Source: Variovorax paradoxus (GTDB lineage Bacteria; Pseudomonadota; Gammaproteobacteria; Burkholderiales; Burkholderiaceae_C). Taken from it: a stretch of 64,000 nucleotides of DNA. Shown piece after piece: positions 11,689 through 20,714 of the stretch. A program made the translations under genes and the position numbers. Within the stretch, counting starts at the first letter, position 1, and each line of letters starts with the position of its first letter. Location: positions 5,580,001 to 5,644,000 of the forward strand of contig CP063166.1 of the NCBI GenBank assembly GCA_016806145.1. Direction: 5' to 3'. The notes beneath the pieces are model-generated. The model was not told the DNA's origin and made no database searches. It worked only from the letters and a program-made list of their open reading frames with translations.

Positions 11689-12249
11689 TCAGTCCAGGTG
11701 GTTGCGCTCGATGTCGCGGCGGGTCGAGTTCAGGATGTCCTGGCGCGTGCGGTCGTTCTCGACCACGCGCGCCATCAGCAGCGCGCCCACGCACTGCGCC
11801 ATCACGGCCCAGGCCGCGTCGTCGTCGCCCTCGAGGCGCTGGCTCCAGGCCTTGTGCAGCTTCTTCAGGCCGCGCTCCACCGCCGCGCGCACGGCCGGGT
11901 CGGAGCGCGCGATCTCGGCGCCCAGCGCGGGCAGCGCGCAGCCGGTCTCGGGATGCAGGGCATGGGCGCTGCTGAGGTAGCTCTTGAGGCAGCGCGCCAC
12001 GTGGTCGGGCGGCGAGTCGGGCGTGCCCGCGAGCATCTCGGCGCTGTTCTCCATCTCGCGCTCGATCAGCGCCGCGAACAGTTCGCCCTTGGAGCCGAAG
12101 TGGCTGTAGAAGGCGCCGCCCGTGAGGCCGATGGCCGACATCAGCGCATCGACGCCGGTGCTGCTGAAGCCCCCCTTCTTGGCGATCGCTCGGCTGCTCT
12201 CGAGCAGCTTCTCGCGGGTCTCTTCCTTGTGGTTGGGGGCGTAGCGCAT
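11689..12249 (-). CDS. TetR/AcrR-family transcriptional regulator
   Basis: The 186-residue protein opens with MRYAPNHKEETREKLLESS and a TetR helix-turn-helix (SSTGVDALMSAIGLTGGAFYSHFGSKGEL, residues about 27-55, with the conserved GxFYxHF). The C-terminal half is a ligand-binding helical domain with CALPALGAEIARSD, typical of the YxaF/LmrA-like subgroup. The frame runs upstream to 12411, but ATG 12249 gives the normal N-terminus. A short palindrome at 12303-12310 upstream may be its own operator. Target genes could be the SDR/NMO pair just downstream on the same strand. Confidence 0.9.
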   Translation of the reverse strand: MRYAPNHKEETREKLLESSRAIAKKGGFSSTGVDALMSAIGLTGGAFYSHFGSKGELFAALIEREMENSAEMLAGTPDSPPDHVARCLKSYLSSAHALHPETGCALPALGAEIARSDPAVRAAVERGLKKLHKAWSQRLEGDDDAAWAVMAQCVGALLMARVVENDRTRQDILNSTRRDIERNHLD

Positions 12250-12302
12250 GGCGGTTCCTCGGCGCGGAATTCCGGTGGACAGGACGAAGGGAAAAATAAC
12301 AT

Positions 12303-12310
12303 ACGATCGT
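12303..12310. promoter_or_regulatory. Candidate TetR operator
   Basis: The palindrome ACGATCGT lies within AACATACGATCGTTC, 54 bp upstream of the TetR start, in a locally AT-richer stretch. TetR proteins commonly bind such short palindromes and repress themselves. The assignment rests on position and symmetry only. Confidence 0.35.
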
Positions 12311-12394
12311 TCAGCCATCCTGACGACTGGCCATCGATCGCTGCTCGTTTTCGCGGGTCCCTTGCAAGGCCCGCGCCCGCCGCGGAAGAACTTT

Positions 12395-13216
12395 TCAGGC
12401 CGCCGGTGCACCGATCCCGAGCAATTCCTTCACCAGCACGTACTGCGCATCGAGCATCGAGGTGCCCAGCGAGATGCGGCAGCCGCGCGCCTGCGCCGCG
12501 GCCAGCAGCGGCGTGATCGCGGGCGTCATGATGATCTCGGCCACGTCGGTGCCGGCCGCCAGGTGCGCCAGGTGCGCCACGTCGAGCGGCAGCGCATCGC
12601 CCTCGTGCATGCCCATCGAGGTGGTGTTGACCACGAGGTCGAAGCCGCCCGGATCGTTCGTGCCCGCGCGCACGCTGCAGTCCGGGTACGCGGCGGCCAC
12701 GTCGGCCGCCAGTGCCTCGGCCCGCTCGTTCGTGCGGTTGTGGATCACCAGTTCGCGCGCGCCCGCCTCGGCGATGCCGAAGGCCACCGCGCGCCCCGCG
12801 CCGCCCGCGCCGAGTTGCAGCACGCGGCGCCCGCGCAGCGCGATGCCCTGCCCCGCGAGCCCGTCGACGAAGCCGCGGCCGTCGAGGTTGTCGCCCGTGA
12901 GCCGGCCCTCGGCGTCTCGCCGCACGAAGTTGACCGCGCCGATGCGCGCCGCGCGCGGCGTGGTCGCGTCGAGCAGCGGCAGCACCGCGATCTTGTGCGG
13001 GATGGTCACGCCGAAGCCGAGCACGTTGCGCATGCGGCGCAGCGCGTCGATCACGGTCGCGAGGTCGGCGGGGCCCACGTGCAGCGGCGACACCGCGATG
13101 TCGAGGCCCTCGGCCGCGAAGCGGTCGTTGAGCCGCAGCGAGCCCACCACGTGGGCCACGGGATCGGCCAGCATCAGCATGATGCCGGTGCGGCCGGTGA
13201 TGCGCATCTCGGTCAT
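12395..13216 (-). CDS. Shikimate dehydrogenase-like NAD(P) oxidoreductase (AroE paralogue in catabolic operon)
   Basis: The 273-residue protein has the AroE layout: substrate domain with GFGVTIPHKIAVLPLLD near 66-83 (the catalytic Lys in TIPHK), GAVNFVRR, DNLDGRGFVDGL, the nucleotide motif LGAGGAGRAVAFG near 134-146 and VVNTTSMGM. Normal AroE makes shikimate, but this copy is the last gene of a catabolic operon behind a dimethylformamidase-like amidohydrolase (8 bp gap). It more likely oxidises a hydroxy-acid intermediate, as quinate/shikimate dehydrogenase paralogues do. It has the substrate-domain Thr and Lys residues in place. The true substrate is unknown. Confidence 0.85.
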   Translation of the reverse strand: MTEMRITGRTGIMLMLADPVAHVVGSLRLNDRFAAEGLDIAVSPLHVGPADLATVIDALRRMRNVLGFGVTIPHKIAVLPLLDATTPRAARIGAVNFVRRDAEGRLTGDNLDGRGFVDGLAGQGIALRGRRVLQLGAGGAGRAVAFGIAEAGARELVIHNRTNERAEALAADVAAAYPDCSVRAGTNDPGGFDLVVNTTSMGMHEGDALPLDVAHLAHLAAGTDVAEIIMTPAITPLLAAAQARGCRISLGTSMLDAQYVLVKELLGIGAPAA

Positions 13217-13224
13217 GGCGACGC

Positions 13225-15474
13225 TCAGGCGGGCAGCTCGAACGGGGCCGGATCGAGGAAGCGCCGCAGCACGTTGCCGGTGATGCGGCTCACATTGTTG
13301 TCGTAGCCGTTGTGGCTCAGCGAGAGCACGTAGGAGATCGAGCCGGTGGAGAACACCGCGCCGCCCTTGGCGGTCTCGAAGAACACCATGTCGGCGCGCA
13401 CCAGCGCGTTCTGCTCGCCGTCGAGGCCGTGCACCGTGGTGCGGTACTCCTCGGGCGTGGGCAGCGCGCCCGGGCCCAGGCCGTGCGAGGTCGCGAGCAT
13501 CACCGCATGCGGCGGCGAGCCGAGGCCGACGTCGAAGCGGTCGATCTCGATGCCGACCGCGCCGCCGATGCGCACGCCGTAGTCGCCGATGCGCTCGCCC
13601 TGCGCGATGCCCTCGACCGCGAACGCCACGCGCGGCTCGGCCGCGTCGGGCGTCAGCAGGTAGTAGCCCGCGTGGTCGTAGACCATGGCCGAGAAGCCCA
13701 CGCCGATCAGCTTCTGCGGCGCGAAGCCGCTGTGGCGCCACAGCGCGCCGGGCTCGCCGGTGCCGGCCAGGTGCACCTCGCCGGGCTGCGATTCCCAGGT
13801 CCGCGTGCCGGCCATGCCGCGCCGCACCTCGACCGCGGCCGGTGCCTTCGGATGGAAGGCGCAGCGCCAGTAGAAGCCGTTGGCGCCGAGCGCGAGGTGG
13901 CGTCCGCCCGCGTTCTGGAAGGCCATGATGCCGTTCATCATCGCCTCGCTGTAGTACTCGGGATGCGACAGCGTCGCCAGCACCCGATAGCCCGCGAGCG
14001 CGCCCGCGCCCTGGCGGTCGAGCTCGACGTCGGTCACCACGTCGTAGTCGATGCCCTTCTCCTCGAGCCAGTCGAGGAAGTGGCTGTCGATCGCGAGGTT
14101 GCCGGGCTGCGAGCGCGGCCGCATGTTGAGCACCGGGCGCAGCCACGAGCTGTAGGCGCGGCCGCTGCCGTCGATGTGGTGGTCGTAGGTCGACTGGCCG
14201 ACCTCGGGATGCTCCTGCAGGTAGATGTCGTCGCCGGTCAGCATCAGCAGGCGCTCGGTCAGCACCTCGAAGTGCACCGCATGCAGCCGCAGCGCGCTGT
14301 TGGCGTAGGCCATGTAGGTCATGCTCGCGGCCAGCACCGCGAGCGGCGCGCGCTTCGCATCGGCCGCGGGCGTCACGAAGAAGGTGATGAAGGTCTCGGC
14401 CGCGCTGCCGTCCACGGGCCGCAGGCGCAGCGCGTGGAAGCCCGACTTCCAGTCGGCCGGCACGTCGAGCTCGAGCGTCGCGGGCCAGCCGCAGTCGTAG
14501 ATGTCGTCGCTGTGGAAATGGATCGCGCCGTACTCGCGCGGCGCCAGCCGCCAGTCGTGCACGTCGCCGGTCCAGTGCACGCCGGTCATGCCGCGGCAGG
14601 GCAGCTGATGCAGCCGGCCGTCGAGGCGGTTGGGCGAGCGGTCGAGCACCTCGAGCGTGTCGATGCCGTGCGAGAAGTCCCAGCCCGCGATCAGCGCGGC
14701 ATCGGCCAGGCCCGGGCGCGCGAGGTCGTCGCAGCGGCGCAGCGCGTCCACGCCCAGCAGGCCTTCCGCGATGCGCGGTGCCTCGATCTTGCCGTCGTAG
14801 TGCGCGCCGCAGCGGCCGCCGGTGGCCGACAGCGCATGCGCGGCCACGGTCAGCGGGCCCTGCGAATCGAGGCGCCAGCCGCCCGGCTTCGTCGCGCGCG
14901 CCTCGCGGCGCTGCTCGGGCAGCGCGCCATCGGCCAGCCGGCATTGCGACAGCACCATCTCGCCGGTCGTCGCATCGAGCGCGCCCTGCACCCAGTACCA
15001 GCGGCGCTGCTCGAGCGGCGCATCGGTCTTCAGCTCGATCGCGCCATCGGCGCCGCCCACGCGCAGGCTCAGGCCGTCGCGCGACAGCTGCAGCGCCCAG
15101 CCGCGGCCGCTGTCCTCGCACCAGCGCGCGAGCACGGTCTGCGGCGTGGCCAGCAGCCGCGTCGGCCAGACGTAGCAGCCGAACGAGAACGCACCCTCGG
15201 GCGCGAAGCGCGCATCGGCGGGCACCGACATGAAGGAGCCGCAGGGCGCCTCGTGGAACGCGACCGCATGCACGCCGTCGATCGGCGATGCGAGCTCGCG
15301 GTACTTGATGCCGGGGCCGGTGGCGTCGGCGTCGGCGCAGCGCACGCGCACGAACTTCACGTCGGCCTGCTGCTTCGCTTCGCTGCTGAGGTGGAATCGG
15401 ATGCGTTCGCCGGCGCGCACGCTGAGGGTGTCGGGGTAGCCGACGAAGGCATTGGTGTCGATGGGGGCGCTCAT
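13225..15474 (-). CDS. N,N-dimethylformamidase-like amidohydrolase, large (catalytic) subunit
   Basis: The 749-residue protein resembles DmfA2, the iron-containing large chain of dimethylformamidase (about 760 residues). From memory of the Paracoccus enzyme, iron is bound by two Tyr and one Glu with a nearby His and Asn. Here Tyr430 (STYDHH), Tyr387 or Tyr390 (MTYMAY), His504 and Glu506 (SHPEYYS) and Asn532 (GANGFYW) stand at matching spacing. The N-terminal third has a concanavalin-like half (residues 80-240). It overlaps no gene and follows the small subunit by 22 bp. Many homologues occur with ABC importers and are unlikely to act on dimethylformamide itself, so a related N-substituted amide is the better guess. 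Confidence 0.85.
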   Translation of the reverse strand: MSAPIDTNAFVGYPDTLSVRAGERIRFHLSSEAKQQADVKFVRVRCADADATGPGIKYRELASPIDGVHAVAFHEAPCGSFMSVPADARFAPEGAFSFGCYVWPTRLLATPQTVLARWCEDSGRGWALQLSRDGLSLRVGGADGAIELKTDAPLEQRRWYWVQGALDATTGEMVLSQCRLADGALPEQRREARATKPGGWRLDSQGPLTVAAHALSATGGRCGAHYDGKIEAPRIAEGLLGVDALRRCDDLARPGLADAALIAGWDFSHGIDTLEVLDRSPNRLDGRLHQLPCRGMTGVHWTGDVHDWRLAPREYGAIHFHSDDIYDCGWPATLELDVPADWKSGFHALRLRPVDGSAAETFITFFVTPAADAKRAPLAVLAASMTYMAYANSALRLHAVHFEVLTERLLMLTGDDIYLQEHPEVGQSTYDHHIDGSGRAYSSWLRPVLNMRPRSQPGNLAIDSHFLDWLEEKGIDYDVVTDVELDRQGAGALAGYRVLATLSHPEYYSEAMMNGIMAFQNAGGRHLALGANGFYWRCAFHPKAPAAVEVRRGMAGTRTWESQPGEVHLAGTGEPGALWRHSGFAPQKLIGVGFSAMVYDHAGYYLLTPDAAEPRVAFAVEGIAQGERIGDYGVRIGGAVGIEIDRFDVGLGSPPHAVMLATSHGLGPGALPTPEEYRTTVHGLDGEQNALVRADMVFFETAKGGAVFSTGSISYVLSLSHNGYDNNVSRITGNVLRRFLDPAPFELPA

Positions 15475-15496
15475 GGTCGTCTCGCGGTGTGCTTCT

Positions 15497-15835
15497 TCAA
15501 TCCAGCTTCAGCTCGGTGCCGGTCAGCGCCTTCCAGCGCAGGCCGAACACATGCCACTCGGCGTCGTCGAGCGACTCGAACACCACGTCGTGGAACACCT
15601 TGACCTTCTGGCCGCGCTCGTCGGGCATCTGCGCCAGCGCCCAGCGGCGGCCCGGCTCGACCATCACCAGCAGATAGCGGCCGGGGAAGGCGCCCCAGCG
15701 CATGCGATGCAGGAGCTTCTTCAGTTCCTCGCTGTGCGGGCCGCGGATGCAGCCGCGGAATTCGCGCGCGAGGTCGGTGCGTTGGGGGTCGAGTACGTAG
15801 CGCGCCGCGTTCGGGTCGCTGGTGTGGTCCATCAT
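15497..15835 (-). CDS. N,N-dimethylformamidase-like amidohydrolase, small subunit
   Basis: The 112-residue protein resembles DmfA1, the small chain of dimethylformamidase. It contains PGRYLLVMVEPGRRWALAQM and a C-terminal FGLRWKALTGTEL. Its ATG at 15835 overlaps the stop of the GntR gene (ATGA), so translation is probably coupled to the regulator. A second in-frame ATG follows directly. It is somewhat shorter than the 132-residue Paracoccus subunit. The pairing with the large subunit downstream is the main support for the call. Confidence 0.82.
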   Translation of the reverse strand: MMDHTSDPNAARYVLDPQRTDLAREFRGCIRGPHSEELKKLLHRMRWGAFPGRYLLVMVEPGRRWALAQMPDERGQKVKVFHDVVFESLDDAEWHVFGLRWKALTGTELKLD

Positions 15836-16581
15836 GGGGTGGGAGGCTTTCTGCCGGTCGGTGGCGGCTGGTTGCGCAGCGCGAGCAGTTCTTCGGCGCG
15901 CGCGGGATTGGCATCGATCTCCCCGAGCACGCGCACGAAGTCGCGTCCGCCCTCGATCAGGTCCTGCTCGATGGCGTGGCGCACCAGCGCGGTGTCGCGC
16001 TGCTGCAGCCCGCGCAGCACGTTCACGTGCTGGTGCTCGGCGTCGTAGGTCGGATGGCCGTGGGGATAGAGGAAGTTCATCATCGGCCCCACCTGCACCC
16101 AGATGCGGTCCAGCAGCTCGGTGAGCTGCGGCATGCCCGAGTGGCGGTAGATGCCGAAGTGGAAGTCGAAGTTGTGCTGCAGCGCCGCGCGGTAGTCCTT
16201 GGTCTTCTCCGCGCGCACCAGCAGCCGGTGGCTCTCGGTGAGCTGCTTGATGGTGGCGTTGTCAAGCAGCGGCACGGCACGCTCGGCCGCCAGCGGCTCG
16301 AGCGCGAGGCGGATGTCGCGCAGCTCGAGGTACTCGGCCAGCGAGAGCTGGCGCACGCGGATGAAGTAGCCCTCCTTCATCTCGAGCGCGCGGTCGCGCA
16401 CGAGCTGGATCAGGGCCTCTCGCACCGGCGTCTCGCTGGTGCCCATGGTCTTGGCCAGCTCGCGGATCTTCAGGCGCTGGCCCGGCTGGAAGGTGGCCGA
16501 CATCAGCTGCTCGCGCAGGTGCTCGTAGATCTGGCTCGCCAGATTGGTGCGTTCGACCACGTTGATGACCGGGGTTGCCAT
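15832..16581 (-). CDS. GntR-family regulator (FadR/FCD subgroup)
   Basis: The 249-residue protein has an N-terminal winged helix (ASQIYEHLREQLMSATFQPG then TSETPVREALIQL, residues about 14-65) and a C-terminal FCD domain with the metal-site histidines typical of the subgroup (FDFHFGIY near 143 and DAEHQHVNVL near 185). Such regulators usually repress catabolic operons and are released by a pathway acid. Being embedded in the operon between the transporter and amidohydrolase genes suggests autoregulation. The AT-rich palindrome at 22002-22013 is a plausible target. The ATG at 16581 gives a start (MATPVINVVERT) normal for the family. Confidence 0.92.
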   Translation of the reverse strand: MATPVINVVERTNLASQIYEHLREQLMSATFQPGQRLKIRELAKTMGTSETPVREALIQLVRDRALEMKEGYFIRVRQLSLAEYLELRDIRLALEPLAAERAVPLLDNATIKQLTESHRLLVRAEKTKDYRAALQHNFDFHFGIYRHSGMPQLTELLDRIWVQVGPMMNFLYPHGHPTYDAEHQHVNVLRGLQQRDTALVRHAIEQDLIEGGRDFVRVLGEIDANPARAEELLALRNQPPPTGRKPPTP

Positions 16582-16678
16582 GGGCTTCTCTCTCCTTGAT
16601 TGCGTGTGTGCCGGGAATCGCGCGGCGGCGTATTGTGGCCCTGCCGTGGCCCCGCGAGCGGCACTCACGCGACCGGGA

Positions 16679-17749
16679 TCAGCGTCCCAGCCAGGCGATC
16701 CAGCGGTCGCGCAGCATCTGGCGGTTGTTGCCGATCCACTCGTAGTCGGCCACGATCAGCTTGTCGAAGTTCTCGGCCGAGGTCGCGAGCATGGCGCGGC
16801 GCTCGGGCGGGAACAGGCTCGCGGTCTTGCCGTTGCCGGTGTCGTAGTTCACGGCATTGACGAAGTTCACGTGCTGCTCGGGCGCCGAGGCATAGAAGAA
16901 GTCGAGGTAGGCCATGGCCGCCTTCGGATGCGGCGCGCCCTTGGGGATCGACATGTAGCCGACGTCGCGCACGGCGCCGTCCCACGACACGGCGATCGGC
17001 ACCTTGGCGTTCATCAGCGAGATCAGGCGGCCCGAGTAGCCCATGCTCATGACCACTTCCTTGTTGCGCATGATCTGCTGCAGCTGGTCGCCGCTCTTCC
17101 ACCAGACGGCGACGTTGGGACGCAGCTTGTCGAGCTTCTTGTAGGCGCGGTCGAGGTCGAGCGGGAACAGCTTGTCGGGCGCGACGCCGTCGGCCAGCAG
17201 CGCCGCCACCGGCACCCACCATTCGCGGTCGCCGGTGTCGGGCAGGCCGCGCGGGCCGGGGAACTTGGCCGTGTCCCAGAAGTCGGCCCAGGTCTTGGGC
17301 ACGTTGGCGCCCTTGAAGGCCTCGGTGCTGTAGCCGATCTGCATGCCGCCCACGGTGCGCATCACGCCGTAGGTGGTGCAGGCGCCCTTCACGCCGTTGG
17401 CGGTGACGTTGGGCAGCTTGCTGCAGTCGATGGCCTGCAGCAGTTCCTTCTTCTGCACCAGGTCGGGCGGGGTGGCGGTCACGATGTCGAACTCCATGCC
17501 GCCGCTGCGCGACATGGCCTGCACCTTGGCCCACTGGTCGGGCACCTCGATCGCGGCGGGCACCACCTCCACGCCCTTGGCCTTGGAGAACGGGGTGTAG
17601 AAGTACTGCACCAGCGTCTTCTCCATCAGGCCGCCGGTGGTGGCGATCACCAGTTCCTTCTCGAGCCCCTGCGCCGAGGCGCCGGTGAACGCCGCGCAGG
17701 CGAGCAGCGCGAGGGCGGCACCCTTGTTTCGAGTCAGACATTTCATCAT
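16679..17749 (-). CDS. Periplasmic solute-binding protein of a polyamine/iron-type ABC importer
   Basis: The 356-residue protein has a Sec signal peptide (cut likely after FTGASA) and the fold of the PotD/FutA family of extracellular solute-binding proteins (LVIATTGGLMEK near 33, MEFDIVTATPPD near 85, KTWADFWDTAKFPGPRG near 150). It is the receptor of the permease/ATPase genes encoded just upstream on the same strand. PotD-like receptors take polyamines, thiamine, iron or other amines, so the ligand is open. A ligand with an amine or amide fits the neighbouring amidohydrolase. Confidence 0.9.
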   Translation of the reverse strand: MMKCLTRNKGAALALLACAAFTGASAQGLEKELVIATTGGLMEKTLVQYFYTPFSKAKGVEVVPAAIEVPDQWAKVQAMSRSGGMEFDIVTATPPDLVQKKELLQAIDCSKLPNVTANGVKGACTTYGVMRTVGGMQIGYSTEAFKGANVPKTWADFWDTAKFPGPRGLPDTGDREWWVPVAALLADGVAPDKLFPLDLDRAYKKLDKLRPNVAVWWKSGDQLQQIMRNKEVVMSMGYSGRLISLMNAKVPIAVSWDGAVRDVGYMSIPKGAPHPKAAMAYLDFFYASAPEQHVNFVNAVNYDTGNGKTASLFPPERRAMLATSAENFDKLIVADYEWIGNNRQMLRDRWIAWLGR

Positions 17750-17795
17750 CGCGAACTCCTTGTGAGTGAGGACCAGGAAAAAACGGGGGACGTGC

Positions 17796-18626
17796 TCATT
17801 CGGCGCGGCGCCGGCGCTCGAGCACGCGCAGCAGCGCCACGGCGATCAGCACCGCGATCGACAGCAGCGTGAGCAGGGTGGCGATGGCCGGGATCACGGG
17901 CGTGAGGTTCTGCTCGATGTCCTCGAACATGCGCCGCGGCAAGGTGCGCTGGCGCACGCTCGAGACGAAGAACGAGACCACGGGCTCGTCGAAGGAAATG
18001 ATGAAGGCGAACAGTGCGCCGCTCAGCAGGCCCGGCACGATCAGCGGCAGGGTCACGTGGAAGAAGGCGCGCGCACGGCTCGCGCCGCAGCTCATGGCGG
18101 CCGACTCGAGGTCGGGGTCGACACGCGACAGCGCGGCCGAGACGGTGAACACCACGAAGGGCAGCGCCAGCACCGTGTGCGCCGCCACGAAGCCGGCCAG
18201 CGAACCGACCACGCCCAGGCGCTGGTAGAACAGGTAGCAGGCCACCGCCACCGCGATGTGCGGCGCGATCACCGGGCCGATCACCATCAGTTGCGTGGCC
18301 GAGCGGAAGCGCTCGGTGCCGCGCACGATGGCATACGACACCATGGTGCCGATGACCACCGAGCACACCATGGTGAGCGCGGCCACCTGCAGGCTCAGCA
18401 GCGCCGCCTTCTGCCACTGCGGATCGCCGAAGAACTCCTGGTACCAGTGCAGCGTGAAGCCGCTGGGCGGGAACTCGAGGAAGTCGGCCGGGCTGAAGGA
18501 CATCGGCACGATGATCAGCGTGGGCACCATGATGAACAGCACCACCAGCCAGACGTAGGCGCGCAGCGAGAAGGCGCCCAGGTCGAAGGGCGCCCGGTGG
18601 CGCACGGTGTTCTCGTTCTTGCTCAT
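17796..18626 (-). CDS. ABC transporter permease (PotC type)
   Basis: The 276-residue membrane protein has six predicted helices and the EAA-like loop SAAMSCGASRARAFFHVTLP that contacts the ATPase. It is the second inner-membrane half of the importer (PotC/PotI subgroup, with HWYQEFFGD in the first periplasmic loop). Its ATG at 18626 overlaps the stop of the other permease by ATGA, so the two are translationally coupled and should be made in equal amounts. The spacing to the binding-protein gene downstream is 46 bp. Confidence 0.93.
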   Translation of the reverse strand: MSKNENTVRHRAPFDLGAFSLRAYVWLVVLFIMVPTLIIVPMSFSPADFLEFPPSGFTLHWYQEFFGDPQWQKAALLSLQVAALTMVCSVVIGTMVSYAIVRGTERFRSATQLMVIGPVIAPHIAVAVACYLFYQRLGVVGSLAGFVAAHTVLALPFVVFTVSAALSRVDPDLESAAMSCGASRARAFFHVTLPLIVPGLLSGALFAFIISFDEPVVSFFVSSVRQRTLPRRMFEDIEQNLTPVIPAIATLLTLLSIAVLIAVALLRVLERRRRAE

Positions 18627-19528
18627 GCGCCGCCCCCGATCAGCCGGTTGAAGCTCACGGCCTTGTTGAAGACCATGGTCAGCGTGGCCACCACCACCAT
18701 CAGCACGCCAATCAGCGCGGCCGCGAAGGGCCAGTCGAGCATCTCGCGCACCTGCTGCGAGACCAGCGTGGCGATCATCAGCTCCTGCGGGCTGCCGACC
18801 AGCGCCGGCGTGACGAAGAAGCCCAGCGCCGAGAGGAACACCATCAGGCAGCCGCTCCACACGCCCGCGCGGCTCATCGGCAGCAGCACCTCGAAGAAGG
18901 CGCGCCGGCGGTTGGCGCCGAGCATGGCGGCCGCGCGCATGTAGTCGTCGGGGATGTTCTTGAGCGCCGAGTAGATCGGCAGGATCAAAAAGGGCAGCAG
19001 CACGTGCGCCATCGCGAGCACCACCGCGCCCTCGGTGTAGAGCAGCTTCACGGGCTCGCCCGTGAGGCCCAGCCACTGCAGCGCGTTGTTGACGATGCCG
19101 TCGCGGCGCAGCAGCACGATCCAGGCCGCCGTGCGCACCAGCACGCTGGACCACAGCGGCAGCAACACGCAGGCCGTGAGCAGCGCGGCCACGGCGCCCT
19201 TCACGCGCGTCATCATGTAGGCGATGGGAAAGCCCAGCACCAGCGCGAGCACGGTCGTCAGCAGGCTGATCCAGCCGGTGCGCAGCATCACGCGCACGTA
19301 GACCGGGTTGTCGAACACGCGCGCGTAGTTCGCGAGCGTGGGATGCGGTTCGAGCACGCTGAGCGACAGCAGGCTCAGCAGCGGATAGACGAACACCAGC
19401 AGCAGCAGCGCGAAGAAGGGCGCGAGCAGCACGGCCGACGCCGCCACGCTGAGCTGCCGTCCGCCGAGCCACAGGCGCGAGAACGCCGAGGGCGAGGCCG
19501 CGATGACGGGCACGGTCGCGGTGCTCAT
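18623..19528 (-). CDS. ABC transporter permease (PotB type)
   Basis: The 301-residue protein has an N-terminal cytoplasmic tail, about six helices and the ATPase-contact loop RAAAMLGANRRRAFFEVLLP. It matches the PotB/PotH subgroup by its LNNALQWLGL-like loop (IVNNALQWLGL). Both ends overlap neighbours by ATGA: the ATPase gene ends within its start and the PotC-type permease starts within its stop. The open frame upstream of 19528 lies inside the ATPase gene and is not used. Confidence 0.93.
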   Translation of the reverse strand: MSTATVPVIAASPSAFSRLWLGGRQLSVAASAVLLAPFFALLLLVFVYPLLSLLSLSVLEPHPTLANYARVFDNPVYVRVMLRTGWISLLTTVLALVLGFPIAYMMTRVKGAVAALLTACVLLPLWSSVLVRTAAWIVLLRRDGIVNNALQWLGLTGEPVKLLYTEGAVVLAMAHVLLPFLILPIYSALKNIPDDYMRAAAMLGANRRRAFFEVLLPMSRAGVWSGCLMVFLSALGFFVTPALVGSPQELMIATLVSQQVREMLDWPFAAALIGVLMVVVATLTMVFNKAVSFNRLIGGGA

Positions 19529-20667
19529 GCCGCGGCCACCTCGTCGCCATAGATGCGCAGCGCATCGGCCGGCCACAGCAGGCCGACGCGGTCGCCGGCC
19601 GCGAGCGCGACGCGGCTCGGGTCGGGCAGCCGCGCGCGCAGCTCGGTGCCGTCGGACAGCTGCGCGATGCACAGCACGGTGGAGCCGCTGTAGATCACGC
19701 CGCTCACGGTGGCGCGCAGCGCGGCCGGGTCCTCGGGGCTGCCGATCACGATCTGCTCGGGGCGCAGCGCGGCCACCGCGCGGCCGCCGGCGGCCACGCG
19801 GCCCACCAGCGCATCGGTGCGCACCTCGCGCGGGCTCGCGCCGCCGGGCAGCTGCACCAGCGCGCCCTGGGTGCGCAGCGGGCCGATCTCGGCCGGCATG
19901 AAGTTGGTCTCGCCGATGAAGCCCGCGACGAAGCGCGTGCGCGGCCGCTCGTACAGCGCCTTGGGCGCATCGAGCTGCTGGATGCGGCCCTGGTTGAGGA
20001 TCGCCACGCGGTCGGCCATGGTCAGCGCCTCGCCCTGGTCGTGCGTGACGAAGACCACCGTGATGCCGAGCTGCGACTGCAGCCGCTTGATCTCGAGCTG
20101 CATCTCCTCGCGCAGGTTCTTGTCGAGCGCGCTCAGCGGCTCGTCCATCAGCAGCACCTTCGGCTTGTAGACGATGGCGCGCGCCAGCGCCACGCGCTGC
20201 TGCTGGCCGCCAGAAAGCTGCGCCGGCATGCGCTTGCCGTAGCCCTCGAGCCGCACCGTGGCCAGCGCCTGCTCGGCCAGGCGATGGCGCTCGGCGCGCG
20301 CCACGCCGCGCATCTTGAGGCCGAAGGCCACGTTGTCGAGCACCGAGAGGTGCGGGAACAGCGTGTACTTCTGGAACACCATGCCGAGGTTGCGCTGGCT
20401 CGCGGGCAGGTAGGTGACGTCGCGGCCGTCGATGGCGATGCTGCCGGCATCGGGCAGCTCGAAGCCCGCGATGCTCATGAGGATCGAGGTCTTGCCCGAG
20501 CCGCTGGGCCCGAGCAGCGCGAGGAATTCACCGGGCTGCACGCTCAGCGACACATCGTCCACCGCGCGCACCGCACCGAAGCGCTTGGCGAGGCCGCGGA
20601 TCTCGATGCCGGCACCGCCGACGCGTTCGGAGCCAGCAACGGGCGGTTGGGTTGCCGTGGATGCCAT
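19525..20667 (-). CDS. ABC transporter ATP-binding protein (PotA type)
   Basis: The 380-residue protein has Walker A LLGPSGSGKTS (about 51-61), signature LSGGQQQRVALARA, Walker B VLLMDEPLSALD and the switch His in VFVTHDQGEALTMADR. A C-terminal TOBE domain (residues 280-375, AALRPEQIVIGSPED) marks the PotA/polyamine subgroup of importers. It powers the two coupled permeases downstream and is itself the second gene of the nine-gene operon, 47 bp after the aminotransferase. Confidence 0.95.
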   Translation of the reverse strand: MASTATQPPVAGSERVGGAGIEIRGLAKRFGAVRAVDDVSLSVQPGEFLALLGPSGSGKTSILMSIAGFELPDAGSIAIDGRDVTYLPASQRNLGMVFQKYTLFPHLSVLDNVAFGLKMRGVARAERHRLAEQALATVRLEGYGKRMPAQLSGGQQQRVALARAIVYKPKVLLMDEPLSALDKNLREEMQLEIKRLQSQLGITVVFVTHDQGEALTMADRVAILNQGRIQQLDAPKALYERPRTRFVAGFIGETNFMPAEIGPLRTQGALVQLPGGASPREVRTDALVGRVAAGGRAVAALRPEQIVIGSPEDPAALRATVSGVIYSGSTVLCIAQLSDGTELRARLPDPSRVALAAGDRVGLLWPADALRIYGDEVAAA

Positions 20668-20714
20668 GCTGCGGATTCCTCTGGGTGCGTGCGGGAGTGC
20701 GTGAGATAGGGACG

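Noticed and set aside
13312..15603. 763-codon rightward open frame opposite the dimethylformamidase-like gene
   Set aside because: Antisense shadow in a high-GC gene; no hydrophobic core pattern or domain motif.
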